Assembly: GCA_023376005.1 (NCBI GenBank)
Contig: CM042157.1
Coordinates: 60,182,773 to 60,246,772 of the forward strand
Reading direction: 5' to 3'
DNA from: Doryteuthis pealeii
Taxonomy: Eukaryota; Mollusca; Cephalopoda; Myopsida; Loliginidae
Length of the DNA: 64,000 nucleotides
The position numbers and the translations under genes are program-made. Shown in pieces: positions 44,850 to 56,969 of this stretch. The notes under the pieces are model-generated. The model was not told the DNA's origin. It searched no databases and worked only from the letters and a program-made list of their open reading frames with translations. Position 1 is the stretch's first letter; every line of letters begins with the position of its first letter.

Positions 44850-45005
44850 TAGATTTTTAGATTTTCTTTTGTCCTCATCTTTATTGTTTGACAAGAAACA
44901 CCTGAAGAAGTCCAAAGGGCACATCTGCTGAAACATTGTGCATATAACAATAAAGATAAGAATAACAGTCCAAAAAAATCTAAATAATATAAAAAAATAA
45001 TTTCT
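44850..45005 (+). mobile_element. SINE E 3' domain, decayed
   Basis: ttgacaagaaacacctgaag ... ctgctgaaacattgtgcatat ... aagaataacagtccaaaa, with a short minus-oriented piece (ttgtcctcatctttattg) directly before it. Confidence 0.6.
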
Positions 45006-45100
45006 ATGAACATTTGCATTTCTTTTTTGTGAACATAAATCATTCCTACAACCCCCACCAGAATTTTTCCAAATTTTCACTTGAAATTCTTTATGCAAAT

Positions 45101-45307
45101 TGATGTAATAAATATGCATATACCTGGGTTTCCCTCACAGTAATATGATTGGCTGATGTCAGCTATAAATACCGAACATTGTAGAGGTAAAATTGCCTAC
45201 TATTACTACACCCACTACTATGACAATGTCACACCAGCTTATTGTTTACCTGCTCGAGTGTACCACACTACTACTTCTACTAATATATCCCTTACCCAGA
45301 TATATCA
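45101..45307 (+). mobile_element. Solo LTR, copy 1
   Basis: 207 bp, starts TGATGTAATAAATATGC and ends CAGATATATCA. Flanks CAAAT/TAAAT. Internal CCAAT (as attggctg) and TATA-like tataaatac about 25 bp downstream suggest the pol II promoter. No retroviral or retrotransposon coding region adjoins it. Confidence 0.75.
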
Positions 45308-45506
45308 TAAATATATATATAAAGGGCATTCAAGAAGTATCAAGATTAAAGTGCAATTCACCAAGACAAAAAATGAACAATGCTAATTCCTCTTGGCATT
45401 CAACACATTTATTCCAGCAAGTTTTCCATTGGTCGAAGCACCTCTGAAACTCATCTTTTGATATGGTGTGAAGCTGCATCATCGCATTTCTTTTAATGAT
45501 CTGGTT

Positions 45507-45730
45507 TCTTTGTTTAATGGCATATCAATCTTCATGGGTTATTTAATGCCAAAACCATCGTAGAAGAACAGTAGTGGTACTATTTAACCCATAGCCAGGG
45601 GGATGAGGGGTTTTATACCTTTCCCAAGGGTATTAGTTCAATATTGAATGTAATAGCACGACTGGAGTTCAAACTCTCTTATTACGATATCGCAGTCTAG
45701 CATGTTAACCATTATACCATGGGGATTATC
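45507..45730 (-). mobile_element. SINE C
   Basis: Tail hairpin at 45517-45555, body (gtagaagaacagtagtggta), head rc (aaccattataccatggg). Confidence 0.75.
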
Positions 45731-45779
45731 TTCCATATTTTTTTTTATGTTTTCAGATCTTAACCTTCAGATGTCCTAC

Positions 45780-45928
45780 AATTATCCTGTAGCTTGGGAT
45801 GGATTCATGGATCCATACCTTTCCCAAGAGGATTAGTGCAAAGTGTGCAAACAGCCTCATTTAAGATTCAAATTCAGCTTGATGATTCCATTTCTACAAT
45901 GATTACCATTGCACAATGAGCGCCTCTA
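45780..45928 (-). mobile_element. SINE B, head half
   Basis: ggatccatacctttcccaag ... cagcctcatttaagattcaa ... accattgcacaatgagcgcc. Confidence 0.6.
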
Positions 45929-46399
45929 TTTTAAAGCAGTAATATTAAAATTTAAAAAAATTGCTCAAGAAATTCATTGAATCCTAAATATTTAGAAGCA
46001 GTTACTGTTGCATCACATTAATCTTATTAAAGAAAATGACATGTAATTGGATAGGACAATGTCTGGTATAAAACCAGTAAACAAACAGCTTGCGAGCAGA
46101 CTGGCATCAACCATATATCAGAAAATAAACCAATACTCTCCTTGTCGGGTAACAGAGACAGTAATGGTCAACAAAGCTGAGAAAGAGAGAGAATGTAATA
46201 TATCATGGGGAATAATGCAACGCTTCTATATTCCTCAGAATCCAATCTGTAATGCCAACCGACACTGTTCCTAACAAAACAATAAATAATTAAAGACCAG
46301 AGCAAGACAGCGTGTAGAAAACTACTATATTGTCTTGTGACTTTCTTAGTAATACAATATTAAGACAACCATCTCCATCATCAAGGCATGCCAAGTGAT

Positions 46400-46800
46400 G
46401 CTGATAGCTTTTTATTTCAGTACATGGGATGCACACATTTGATTTGAATGAGTCTGGGATGCACACATTTGATTTGAATGAGTCCCCGGGAAATTTGAGG
46501 GGTCCCAACTAACATTTCTTAATAAATTGCAGAGTTTTTTATCTATGAACAACTAAAGCCATCTAACCTCTACGTTGTACCCCAAACAGTGTAATTTGTT
46601 TCCAAGAAAATATTGAAATGTAAATTACAGTTAGCTGGAAATGGTTGAAGAAGGTAAAAAAAACACTGGGACGCATGGATACGATTTTTATGCATCAGTA
46701 ATGCAGGATGTGTACCTATCAGCATCTCTGCATGCCAACAGCACAGGTTTAACTTGTCATTCATCCCTATCGACCACCAGCCTTGGTGGATCCTCTAAAA
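46400..46800 (-). repeat. Repeat H with 31-bp tandem duplication
   Basis: Minus-oriented copy of 26180-27195. gggatgcacacatttgattt...gaatgagt is duplicated at 46427-46483. At the MITE site it reads tccatgcgtccc (minus strand), unoccupied. Confidence 0.65.
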
Positions 46801-46904
46801 TAACCCTAGACAGGATGACATGCCTTTTAAAATTTCTAATAGTAAGTATTGATATAATAAAATAGTTTTAAGCAAACAAGTTCTTCCCAATACAATGATT
46901 AAAC

Positions 46905-47165
46905 TGCATATGATGGTGAAGTTCCAGTTCTGGAGCTCTGGGGAGTGTGGAGTAACCCTTAATTGCCATTATTCCAGGATGACTGACCTGGAGTGGTAGT
47001 CCTGTTAGGGTCCCATCTATGCGTTGAATAGAAAAAATGAGATTAAAATGTGTTTTTTTTTTTAAATTGAGTTTTTTTTTTAAATTTTGAATACCCATCA
47101 AAATGAATAAAACAAAATGTCTTCAGCATAAAATAACCCAACAAGGGTTGAAATGCCATAAAATC
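46905..47165 (+). repeat. Element D, opposite orientation
   Basis: ccagttctggagctctgggg ... gacctggagtggtagtcctg ... aaataacccaacaagggttg ... ataaaatccaaccaa. This is the only hairpin tail in the window pointing the other way. Confidence 0.75.
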
Positions 47166-47389
47166 CAACCAATATAACGATTGACTAATATTTTTGATAC
47201 AATCTGTTTAATTAGAATAATTTTATTCATCACGCATACCGGTGAATCAAAATATTATGGCCAGCAACATGTGGCTGGCGTAACAGCTATTGTCTTCTAA
47301 CGACAGCACATGTCAGGGTCAGGCGGTTAAGCCAGCTTTGTTCGGATAACACTGAGTTATCGCCAAGAAGATTTGACCAACTTTGTTAA

Positions 47390-47935
47390 AAGCCAAATTG
47401 TTATAACCAGAAGAACAAGGTCAAAATGGCATGGCTAGTGGGTCATTCATGTCCAGCTCTGCTGAGTAGCTATCGGCAGTGGTCCAAGAAAGGAAAAATT
47501 ACCTACCACCAAAAGGGTTAGAGGCAATCAATGCTTATTGATATGAAAAATGAACAGCTTTCCTACCAAAGTATCAGCCAATAGAAAGTCTACTGTGGAA
47601 CAAACTGTAGATAGTTTTTGATGTAATGGATATGCAAATACCTAGGTACCCCCTCACTATAATCTGATTGGATAGTGTCCTCCATAAATACTCCACACTG
47701 TGGTGGTACAAGTGCCTACAAGCCTACTAGCAAGACTACCACAGTGACTGATCGGAAGACGTACTGCTACTCAACGCACCAGCTTCTACTTACCTGCGAG
47801 AACATACCTTACTACAACTTCATAATATATCCCTTAACCTGGATATATCAGTTTTAAATCAATGGGTGAAGGAAGGAATGAGTCACAACACACAGTACAC
47901 ACCAATCCTTACTATACATGAAACTATGTATTTAC
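47390..47935 (+). pseudogene. Tc1-like transposase relic, split by a solo LTR
   Basis: Piece 47390-47618 reads GHSCPALLSSYRQWSKKGK and a RKSTVEQTV-like stretch; piece 47851-47935 continues with a sequence matching the N-V-S-Q-H-T-V-H region (gaatgagtcacaacacacag). Both correspond to the DNA-binding part of Tc1/mariner transposases, with stops and frameshifts. Confidence 0.7.
47619..47850 (+). mobile_element. Solo LTR, copy 2
   Basis: 232 bp, starts TGATGTAATGGATATGC and ends GGATATATCA. The flanks are a perfect 5-bp duplication GTTTT (47614-47618, 47851-47855). It contains attgg and cataaatac promoter-like elements and splits the Tc1 relic. Confidence 0.85.
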
Positions 47936-47999
47936 CCAACCATTCTAGCATGGAGAATTTCATTAAGCAGATTAGTTTTAACTGTCTAGGGTTATATTA

Positions 48000-48650
48000 T
48001 GCCTAGATGTAGTTTGTTTGTTTGTTTGTTTGTTTGGGTTTTGCAGCATGTCAACCCCTTGGGTTATTTTATGCCGAATACTTCTATTGGTAATTTGGTA
48101 TTCAAAAATGTTTAATGCCGACAAAGTTTTGAAATAATTTTATTTTTAATGGATAATACAATTTCGTTTATAAACTCATGTTTTCTATTTAACCCATAGA
48201 TGGGGCCCTAACAGGTACTACCACTCCGGGTCAGAGTGGATCAGGGAGCAATGGTGATGAAGGGGTGCTCCACATTCCCAAACCTCCAGAACTGGAACCT
48301 CACCATCAGATAGAGTTTAACGTCATTCCCAGGACATGTAGACCCGCAGCCACCGCCTTCTAGCACCCATATGATAAAAAGGGTTGGGGCTTGCCATAAG
48401 GGCAATAGGGTTGGGAAAATCAGATAGGTGCTAGGGCTTGACATGGCCAGCCGATTGATCAGAGGGGCCTCTCCAACCCCGTCTAGCCTAAGTAAGGTTC
48501 TAAGTGGAGTGTTGCATGTCATGGACTGTTTATCCACCAAGACTCCGTCCTTAAGCTTCACGGGTCGCCACCCACGGCAAACAGAGAGTCTTACCCATCT
48601 GCAGAGGTACAATCAGTGCATTCTAAAGCTCCAGCTGACAGGGCGGGCCT
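48000..48650 (-). repeat. Element D, most complete copy
   Basis: From a (GTTT)n run (48008-48034), tail hairpin (agcatgtcaaccccttggg), T-rich middle, atggggccctaacaggtact, 5' block to gctccagctgacagggcg. No open reading frame. On the minus strand the hairpin and (CAAA)n are the 3' end. Confidence 0.8.
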
Positions 48651-49064
48651 AGATGTTAAGGATTGCATTCATTGTACATTTATTCAGTCTAACCTCTCAT
48701 CAATGGACTTCAGATGCAACGGACAAAATCTACAGGCAAAAAAAAAAAAATCTTCCAAATAGTCAGTGATGTATTTCATTAGTTCCTCAAAGTAACTATG
48801 CAATTACAACAGAAAACAACTCCATTTCTATTACATATGCAGGGTAAATAAACTTTAACAACTTGTAGTGTACATTTTGATATTTATAATTAATATAATG
48901 TTATTGTTTTTTCTTAAAACCGTATATATCAATATCATTCCCTTTGAGAGATACAGAGAGAGAGTGCTATCAATGCTATTCTACGTAAGTATGTCATGCT
49001 GTATTTTTTAAAGTACTATATATATTATATATATATATTGTATTGGCATTTCAGTCTCAGAAGA

Positions 49065-49220
49065 CTATAATAAAGTTTTTATGTGCCCCTGAAGTTACAG
49101 CACCTCCTGTGACTGTGAAGTCTATGTTTGAAAAACATTCTCGACCACAGATTTCGCATTTGAAGGCTGTCCCTGAAGATGTTGATGTGCCGATGCTTTG
49201 TTGCCGATGCTTTCTTCTAA
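49065..49220 (-). pseudogene. LINE zinc-finger end
   Basis: Minus strand reads AFKCEICGRECFSNID then VTGGAVTSGAHK, the same altered finger as the copy at 19200-19290, so both derive from one LINE subfamily. Confidence 0.6.
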
Positions 49221-49221
49221 G

Positions 49222-49256
<35 letters not shown>

Positions 49257-49879
49257 CTAGACAAAACATGACCCATTGGATCACCCATTCAGCTCTGGGT
49301 AGATAATTGAGATGAGGGAAAAGGGAGTTAGCAAAGCGAATAACATTTTTTTTTAAATAAATAAAAAACGTCCGGACAAAACCTTAAAATAATTTTGTTA
49401 GCTTTCTTAGAAAGGAAATGTTTGACCTCATTTAAGCTACAGGTTGCTGGTTGGGAAATTTAACATAGAAATACATTTCAAATTCTTCCGTCTCTCTCTC
49501 TCTCTACACTCTCCAGAAAAAGTAACATTATATAACAAGAAGGTAGTCAAGAGATACATAGAGAGGAAGAAAGAGATAGACACAGAGTAAAGTAAGAGAT
49601 TGGTTGGTTTTTGACTTAATTGCAAATTATGACTAATTAGAACCAATTAAAACATAATTTTTTTTTCAAACATAATGCAATCCTAAAAGTAAGGAATAAT
49701 TTAGTATAACTTTTGTGTCATTATACTAAACAGTAAAAAAACCTTTAGGAAGCAAAAGTTGATTAACTCAGCTTTAGTGTTAATAATAGATATACATATA
49801 TGCTATATATAGGAAAACATGGAAGTGAATCCAATAGTTTATAATTCTTTAAAATGAAAAAAAATTGTTGATAAAAAAA

Positions 49880-50090
49880 GTCTGAGTACCAACAGAAGCT
49901 GCCACACCTTAAAAGCAGAGGGTCACAGACTTCTGTTAATCAACAATTTCTTTTTTACACAGACGATGGTCCTGATGATGGTTTGATAAACAAATCGAAA
50001 CACTTGTAGCATCAGCTAAATAAACATCACCCTTCAATGCAACTTTTTTGCATTTTTATAAAATACATATGGTTGGCAGCCTTCCGTCTA
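49880..50090 (+). mobile_element. Penelope-like end with hammerhead-like core (candidate)
   Basis: CTGATGA (49972-49978), stem ggtttg/caaatc, GAAAC (49997-50001), the two conserved hammerhead boxes. Preceded by a polypyrimidine-ag string. No coding region seen. The Penelope link is an inference from known hammerheads in such elements. Confidence 0.4.
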
Positions 50091-50547
50091 CAAGGTTTTT
50101 TTGTTTTTTTTAACTACATAGCCTGGGCGGGTTTATATGGAGGATGAGCTGTTGCCCATGCAGCAAATCCTCTTCCTCCACACTGCTGCTGTGATCCAAA
50201 GGAAAGGTAAGGGACCAATGCAGTTTGGCAACAGTAGTGTCATAAGAATTAATGGGTAGCACTGGATTTCAGCATTACACCAAATTAGGGATTCCGACTC
50301 CTGATTTATTTTTATAGCCTTTCCTTGGAAGGCAGCAGAGATTTTGTGTTGGACTTCTCCTTGAGTTGATGGGTTGCTGACCAAGGCTAAGGAGCCTCTT
50401 CAAACCCATTTCAGGATTTATGTGGGTAGTAAGTACCCGAATCTTACTACTATTGGTGTTCTTAACAGAAATGTGACGGAATTTGCCAGCTTGGGTTACG
50501 TCTGCAAATGTAATTTAAAAGGGCCATGTACGACTTTCCTGCTTTGA

Positions 50548-50601
<54 letters not shown>

Positions 50602-50985
50602 TTTAATGGACCACCCCTCTCCCTATTACTCCACTGATGAGAAGTTTGTCTGTACATTTATATATACATTTTTTGTGCATATATTTATCAAACTCTCCAC
50701 ATGGTTAATGTGTGTGTTACAACCTTAAAATCCCAAATTGAAATGATCAGTAAAAAAAAAAAAAAAGAATTAAAAGAGGATTTCATACACAAACACTTTC
50801 TTTGCATTACTGTCAGTTTCATGAAGCATTCTCAATCATCAGACACGTGTTTAATTTTTATTGACAATTTTAATTTGTGATTTTAAGGTTTTAACATGGA
50901 TACATGGGTCCATTTTTTGATGTTGATGCTGTATAGGGTAAAGTGACAAGATTTTTTTATCTTATTTTTTAATTCTAAATAACTA

Positions 50986-51019
<34 letters not shown>

Positions 51020-51337
51020 CAAATAAAGTGTTAATGTCATGTCATAACTTGAGTTATCTTTCTTTAAGAGAACTTTTCACTTGTAAGAAACCCTTTTCAT
51101 GTGCCCATATGTTTTCGTGAAAAGAGCATTCTTGACAACAGACTTCAGACATTGACAAGTGGAGCGAATGGAAGTTGAAATAAACAACCTGAATACATTT
51201 ATTGGCGTTTGTGTTGTTAATGTTGGCTGTTAACTGTCTCCTTAATTTAGTGTGTCTAACAAATGGTAGCAGGGCGTAGATACAATCTACGGACTTCTGG
51301 GTTATGGGCCCAGTATGCTTTGTGACAGTCATACATA

Positions 51338-51588
51338 GAGTTGGTGGTGTGGTCTATTGTTAGTATCAGCCAAACAGTGAGACAATCAATCTGCTTTTTG
51401 CTAGGGCTAGACCAGGGAGATTGTTTTTGCTAAGGGGGAGCTCCACACTTACCATCAGCTTCCAGATGCTTTACCACACAGATCAGATTATCCAAGCTGT
51501 GTTACTCATGCGCTGAGTTAGTGAGAACTGGTATCAAACCTAGAACATTGCAATTCCTCTATTGACCGAGCTAAACCGGCCCTTTATA
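51338..51588 (-). mobile_element. SINE A
   Basis: ttgttagtatcagccaaaca ... gctagaccagggagattg ... cacacagatcagattatcc ... attgaccgagctaaaccggc. Confidence 0.8.
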
Positions 51589-51684
51589 TATATATATATA
51601 TGCATCTTCATTTCTGATTTAGTTTTACTCTTATCTGTCCTTCCATTTTTTTTTCTTTTATTATATCCCTTAATACATCTGTAG

Positions 51685-51982
51685 GAAGAAGCACTCATTG
51701 TGTTATGGTTATTGTCATAGAAAATGGACACAGCAACCAGAGTTCAAATCCTGGATGAGGCAGTTTGCATTTCACATAAGGTTAATGCTATTGGTAAAGG
51801 TATGCATTCAACTATTCTCCCTCCAACTATGGTTAAATAGTAGGGCTGACTGGGTATCTTAACCTTCATATGGTCACTGGTCTCGAAGAAGGAAAACTGA
51901 ACTTGCAGCCAGTTGTACTCCACTTTAAAAATTGCATCATATCCTGTTGTGATGGAGAGGTTGGGTAAAAGCATATATCTGT
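51685..51982 (+). mobile_element. SINE B
   Basis: attgtgttatggttattgtc head, gagttcaaatcctggatgag B box, ggtaaaggtatgcattcaac body, cctgttgtgatggagaggtt tail. Confidence 0.75.
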
Positions 51983-52015
51983 AGAGATTCATATCTTCCT
52001 TTGGGAGAAGAGAGT

Positions 52016-52511
52016 TTAACTCTTAATGTCCTATACTGTCTCGTTGCACCCAGCTAGAAGTTACATTAGCTTTCCTAATCTACCCCAAATGATAGCCTAT
52101 TTTTTTAATATTAAACATATTTAGAACTCATTGATTTAAGGGAAATAACAGATAACTTTAAATGAAATGGGCCGGGTTAGCTCAGTCAGTAGAGCGTTCG
52201 GCTAGAAACCACAAGGTTCCTAGTTCGATACCGGTCCTCACCAACTCAGCATTATGAGTAGCACAGGGATCTGTGTGGTAAAGTAAAGAGCTGATGGTAG
52301 GTGTGGCGCTCCACCTCAGATGCAAAACCAATCTCCTTGGTCTAGTGCTAGTGAAAAGGGGATAGACTCCCTCGCTGATTGGCTGATACCGACATTAGGC
52401 CACCCCGACGACTTTACTTACTTAGTTAAATGAAAAGGCTATTTTTTTATAAATACTTATAGGAATGGGGCTCTGGACTTGGAAAATTCTCAACAGGATG
52501 TTAAGAGTTAA
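52016..52511. mobile_element. TTAA-target MITE, copy 2
   Basis: Ends TTAACTCTTAATGTCCT and AGGATGTTAAGAGTTAA, inverted. Interrupted by the SINE A at 52169-52422. The uninterrupted copy is at 2074-2313 in the opposite orientation. Confidence 0.8.
52169..52422 (+). mobile_element. SINE A inserted in MITE
   Basis: Full-length head (gttagctcagtcagtagagc, tagttcgataccgg) and body. Flanked by ttaaatgaaatgg and ttaaatgaaaagg, a 13-bp target duplication. The empty site in MITE copy 1 reads tttagatgaaaagg (minus strand near 2150). Confidence 0.9.
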
Positions 52512-53074
52512 ATAACCTGGCATTGAACTCGATCCACAACTAAGAGAAAAAGCAGTGTAAACTGATCTGAATAATCAAAGAAATACCAACAAGGAAATCC
52601 TCTAAAGGACTCAGTATAGAGCAAAACAAGGATTTCTGGTAGAGACTCTCAACCAATCAAAGCTTCTTTTTCTTTTTTTTTTTTTGCGTCAACTATTTTT
52701 ATCAATTGTTGATGCAAAAAGAATTAATAGATCAATTGCTTACCATTCGGGCGTTGGAACAATAGCAACTATAAAGTCTCTTATCTAATTGTTCTCTGCT
52801 TCTCTTGTTCTCAAGCAAAGAAAAAAAAATAGTGAGGAATTGTGAGAAATTTCATTTTAAAGTTTCTTCTCTTTCAATTCTGATTCATTGTTGGAGATAG
52901 ACTGTACTGCTACTTTATCAAACTGCTTTCTCTTTTATAAGACTTATATATATATAAGCTGATTGTGTATAAACTTTGTTCTTGTGAACATTGTTTTTTG
53001 GTATTATGAAGCATGGAAATGAACAAGTGAACAAAAACAAAAAACAGAACACTTTAAATATATGCTCCTACATT

Positions 53075-53310
53075 TGGGGCACTGGTGGTTGTCGTCAGTG
53101 ATGTAATCCGCCGGGTTCATTGGGAAGTTTCGGGTTTTCCAACATCAGACTTCCCTCGCCCTGCTGACCCTATCAGAGGTGATCAAACTCTGGTACAACC
53201 ACCAACAATAACCGCTAAAAGATGTTTAACAAAAAAACAGAGTTTCAATATCCAGCTGTTTGATTTATTCCGATATTTTGGATGAACATCCACCCTTTAT
53301 CAAGGTATGA
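53075..53310 (-). mobile_element. Possible Penelope-like end
   Basis: On the minus strand ccttgataaagggtggatg, then catccaaaatatcgga: a GATAAAGG...hairpin...CGGAA arrangement similar to Penelope-type ends. Moderately GC-rich. Weak evidence. Confidence 0.3.
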
Positions 53311-53382
53311 TAACTGTGTGCATGGAAAAGTGAAATCAAGCAATTGTGAGAAAAAAACTGATGAGAAAAGATGTATATCTAT

Positions 53383-54511
53383 CTATATATAAAAGAAGGT
53401 TTGTTACATACGTGTCGACTTATAACTCAGAAAAGAGATGTCACTCAGATTCGAAATCTTGCATATACCTTAATATCCCTATAACTAAGAAACACACCAT
53501 ATTTGGTTATTGATTTCTACTGATTAATGGATATAATTAATTAATTAAACAAAAATCAAATGATTTGTGATAATTGTAGTATGTCTGCTGCTGCTAATAT
53601 AAAAAAAATAAATTTTAAAAAAAACACTGACTGCTGCCTATATCAGCTGTGATTCAAATTATGTAATTTGTATGTGGCTTTATCCAATGAATTATTTTTT
53701 ACAGCGAATTAAATAACAATAATAAACAAAAACATTTAACGATTAATACCTCAACTTTTTTATTATTATTAATACTTTCATCTTAGAATAAAATATATCC
53801 ATTTTAATCAGTATAACTCAAATCTTTTTTTTTTTAAATCTATTCATGAAATAACTATTAAATTAATATGCTACAAATAAGGTAATGTTTAGTTATTAAC
53901 TTCTTTGTTACTTTTAGGGGTTGAAAAAGGAAATAAATTAAACTGATAAACTTCACCAAGAAGCAATTAAGAACTGAATTAGTCGTATGTACAAAAGACT
54001 TTTAGAAAAAAAAAAACACTATTATAAACCAAACAAAAAAAAAAGAAAAAAGAAATTGTAATACGGACAATTGTAAATATTTAATTCTTAGCATTTTATT
54101 GTTACATTTTAATACGGTAAAAAAAGGAATTAAACTAGTACATTTTTACGATTACGATTTTACGGAAATCACAGTCAAGGAAGCTCGCTTAAAAAAATTG
54201 AATTGTTCGAAAAAAAAGTAAACAAAATGAGATTATCGCTAAAATAAACGAATATTATAATACTCTAATTCTTAGCTTTGTTTATCGTCAAATCTTTAAT
54301 AAAGTTTAGGAATGCATTTTAAAAAATAATATTTTAAATGTAAACAAAAAGAAAAAATTTCTTAAAATAAACATACATTCTACTATACAAATTCTCGGCG
54401 ATTTAAAAAAAAAAATTTGATAAATCATTTTCCTCTTATTTTCTCTCTTACTCACACTCTCTGGTGTTCCTAATTTTTCATAGTCCGGTCATGGAACAGG
54501 TACTTTTGCTA
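53383..54511 (+). mobile_element. Helitron-like candidate
   Basis: 5' tctatatataaaagaaggtt, AT-rich non-coding interior, 3' ccggtcatggaacagg, tacttttg and CTAGT, after which a TA microsatellite begins. The terminal hairpin is imperfect in this copy. Confidence 0.4.
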
Positions 54512-54561
<50 letters not shown>

Positions 54562-54565
<4 letters not shown>

Positions 54566-55130
54566 AATAGGTATATTTGGGCAGCATCATTTCATTCAAA
54601 CAAATTTGGTTAAAAATAATTAATTATGAAACCAGTATTAATATTCTAAAATACTTTAAATAGAATAATTTTTTATTCTATATCATGTTTGTCTAGCATA
54701 TATTTAAAGATTATAATTAAAATCTTACAAAATAAACAACAAGCATCATTTAGTGTAACCTTAGTGACAAAAAAACAAAACAATAATATAGACAAATAGT
54801 AAGATACTTAAAACAGCCTTGATAATGGTTTCTGAAGAGAACTAGTGAAAGTACTTGGATTGCAAATGAAAACAAGAAAAAAAAGTTGTCATCAAGTGAA
54901 TTTTGCTGTTTCCTTGGACCACAGAGTAAAAAAATAAAAAAAGATAGACAAATTCTTGGACCTTGCATGAGGACTAAAAAAACTGTGGAACATGAGTTAC
55001 GATGATAATTGTAATCGAGACCCTTGGAACAGTCCCCAAAAGTTTGGAAAAAAGACTGGAGGAATTGTTAATCAGAGAATAAATCATGACCATTAACAGC
55101 ATTATCAACAGCTAGAATATTCAGAAGAAT
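54562..55130. other. AT-rich, no gene seen
   Basis: No recognisable element or coding exon. Confidence 0.4.
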
Positions 55131-55132
55131 CT

Positions 55133-55525
55133 TGGTTTGGTTTGTTTTACGGCATATCAACCTCAGTGAGTCATTTAATGCCGACAAAGTTTTGAAATAA
55201 AGTCATTCTTAATGGATACTGAATTTTTTTTTTATAAACACATTTTTCTATTTAACCCATAGATGGGACCCTAACAGGTACTACCACTCCAGGTCAAAAT
55301 GGACCAGGGAGCAATGGTGATGAAGGGGTGCTCCACATTCCCCAAACCTCCAAAATTGGAACCTCACTCTCACATAGAGTTAAACGTTATTCCCAGGACA
55401 TGTAGACCCTCAGTCACCACCTTCTAGCATGCATATGATAAGTTTGGAGCTTGCCATAAGAGCAATAGGGTCGGAGCAATCATATAGGCACTAGGGCTTG
55501 ACATGACCAGCCGATAGATCGGAAA
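55133..55525 (-). repeat. Element D, 3' two-thirds
   Basis: Tail hairpin (cggcatatcaacctcagtga), atagatgggaccctaacagg, ctagggcttgacatgaccag. Confidence 0.75.
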
Positions 55526-56164
55526 GAATCCTGGAGACCTGGGAAGACTCAGACTTCAGTGAAAGATCACCAGCTAACACTGGTGTGAAAAACTCACATG
55601 GAACTTGCATATAATACCAAAAAAAACACAGGTATTTATGAATAATCCAGATTTTACAGCTATCAATAAATACATGCCCAGTATTATTGATTTATGTATA
55701 GTTTGTTTTATTTTAATAGCTATTCAAAATTATCTAAAAGTATTGAGTTTAATTTATTAATTCAAATATTTAAGGTTTTTCTTTTGGATGATGTGTCAAT
55801 TATTTAATTCTGCAGTTAAATCTAATCCATTAAGAATTCAAGGATTACAAACTCCTTTTTTCATCCCTTTACAAATTAGTAGACCACACGGAGATAATTT
55901 CCTTTACTTGCAAGGAATCAAGTTGAGGAACTATTGTAAAATTTAACAATGCTCTTTGTATCTTGCACATTAGGAATGTATTTAAAAATATATAGCAACA
56001 TAAGAAATATAGGTAAATATTAGTTTTGTTTTAATGAAAGATTGTCTTTTTTTTTTCTTCTTCTTTTTTCCTTTTTTAGTATAAAGACAACACGTAATCT
56101 GAGGATAAAAATACATTTGCAAGAACTATAAAGTTTCATTTTTAATTGCTTGTATTGATTTATT

Positions 56165-56412
56165 TATGTATGCACCTAACCCCTCCACACGAGCAGGATG
56201 TGACACAAGGTCAATTTTTTAAACAGAGTTTAACAGGTTTGAATTCAGAGTTTTCCTTCTCCTAGACTGGTAGCCGTACAAAAGTTAAAGAGCCCAATCT
56301 GCCCTATTATTTACCCATAGCTGGAGAGAGAACCATTGTATACCTTTCCCAAGGATAGGGCTAGGTGAAATACAACCAGCTGCATCTAGGATTTGAACTG
56401 CCTCGATGTGTA
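56165..56412 (-). mobile_element. SINE B
   Basis: acccctccacacgagcagga tail, tagctggagagagaaccatt, rc B-box region aggatttgaactgcc. Confidence 0.75.
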
Positions 56413-56969
56413 TTTCCTGTGTATTTTGTACATTGCTGAAGTCTAAAAATTTTTTGATTTTGTCTTTATGCTCATCAACATACAAGATGGTCCAAGAGAA
56501 AGGGAGGCAGGCAATAAAACAGCTGACTAATATGAAATTTTCAGCAGCTTTCATCTTTAAGGAACTGGTGTCACTAATGTGCAAATAGCTCCAAGGTAAA
56601 TAATATTAATGGATATCATCACCAACACCACTACCAGAACCAGCACTGATCACAATTACAATCTTTCAAGGAAATTGATGCCCCGAGGATAATGTGATTT
56701 CGAATCTGCAACCGTCTTTCTTTACAGACTGCAATGTCAATTTAATGTCTAAGTGTGACCAAAGCAAGATTAAGCTAATCCACCTGACTGATTACAGTCA
56801 TTAACGCAACAAGAGCTCATTAGATCTTCATTTAGTTCCACAATTATTTCCCAACTGCAATGTGCAGACAAGTGATGCCATTAACAAGGATTGAAACAAG
56901 GAGAGTTTTCACACAGGGAGATTATTATGCTGGATAAACAGGAGACCAATGTCTACATTTAAACTGGAG

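Noticed and set aside
51054..51332. Minus-strand 92-residue frame with several Cys and His
   Set aside because: Could be a mobile-element remnant, but no motif spacing fits a known finger and no neighbour supports it.
56285..56584. Minus-strand 99-residue frame (partly unique sequence)
   Set aside because: No recognisable domain, no exon-like borders, runs into a SINE B copy; left as unassigned.
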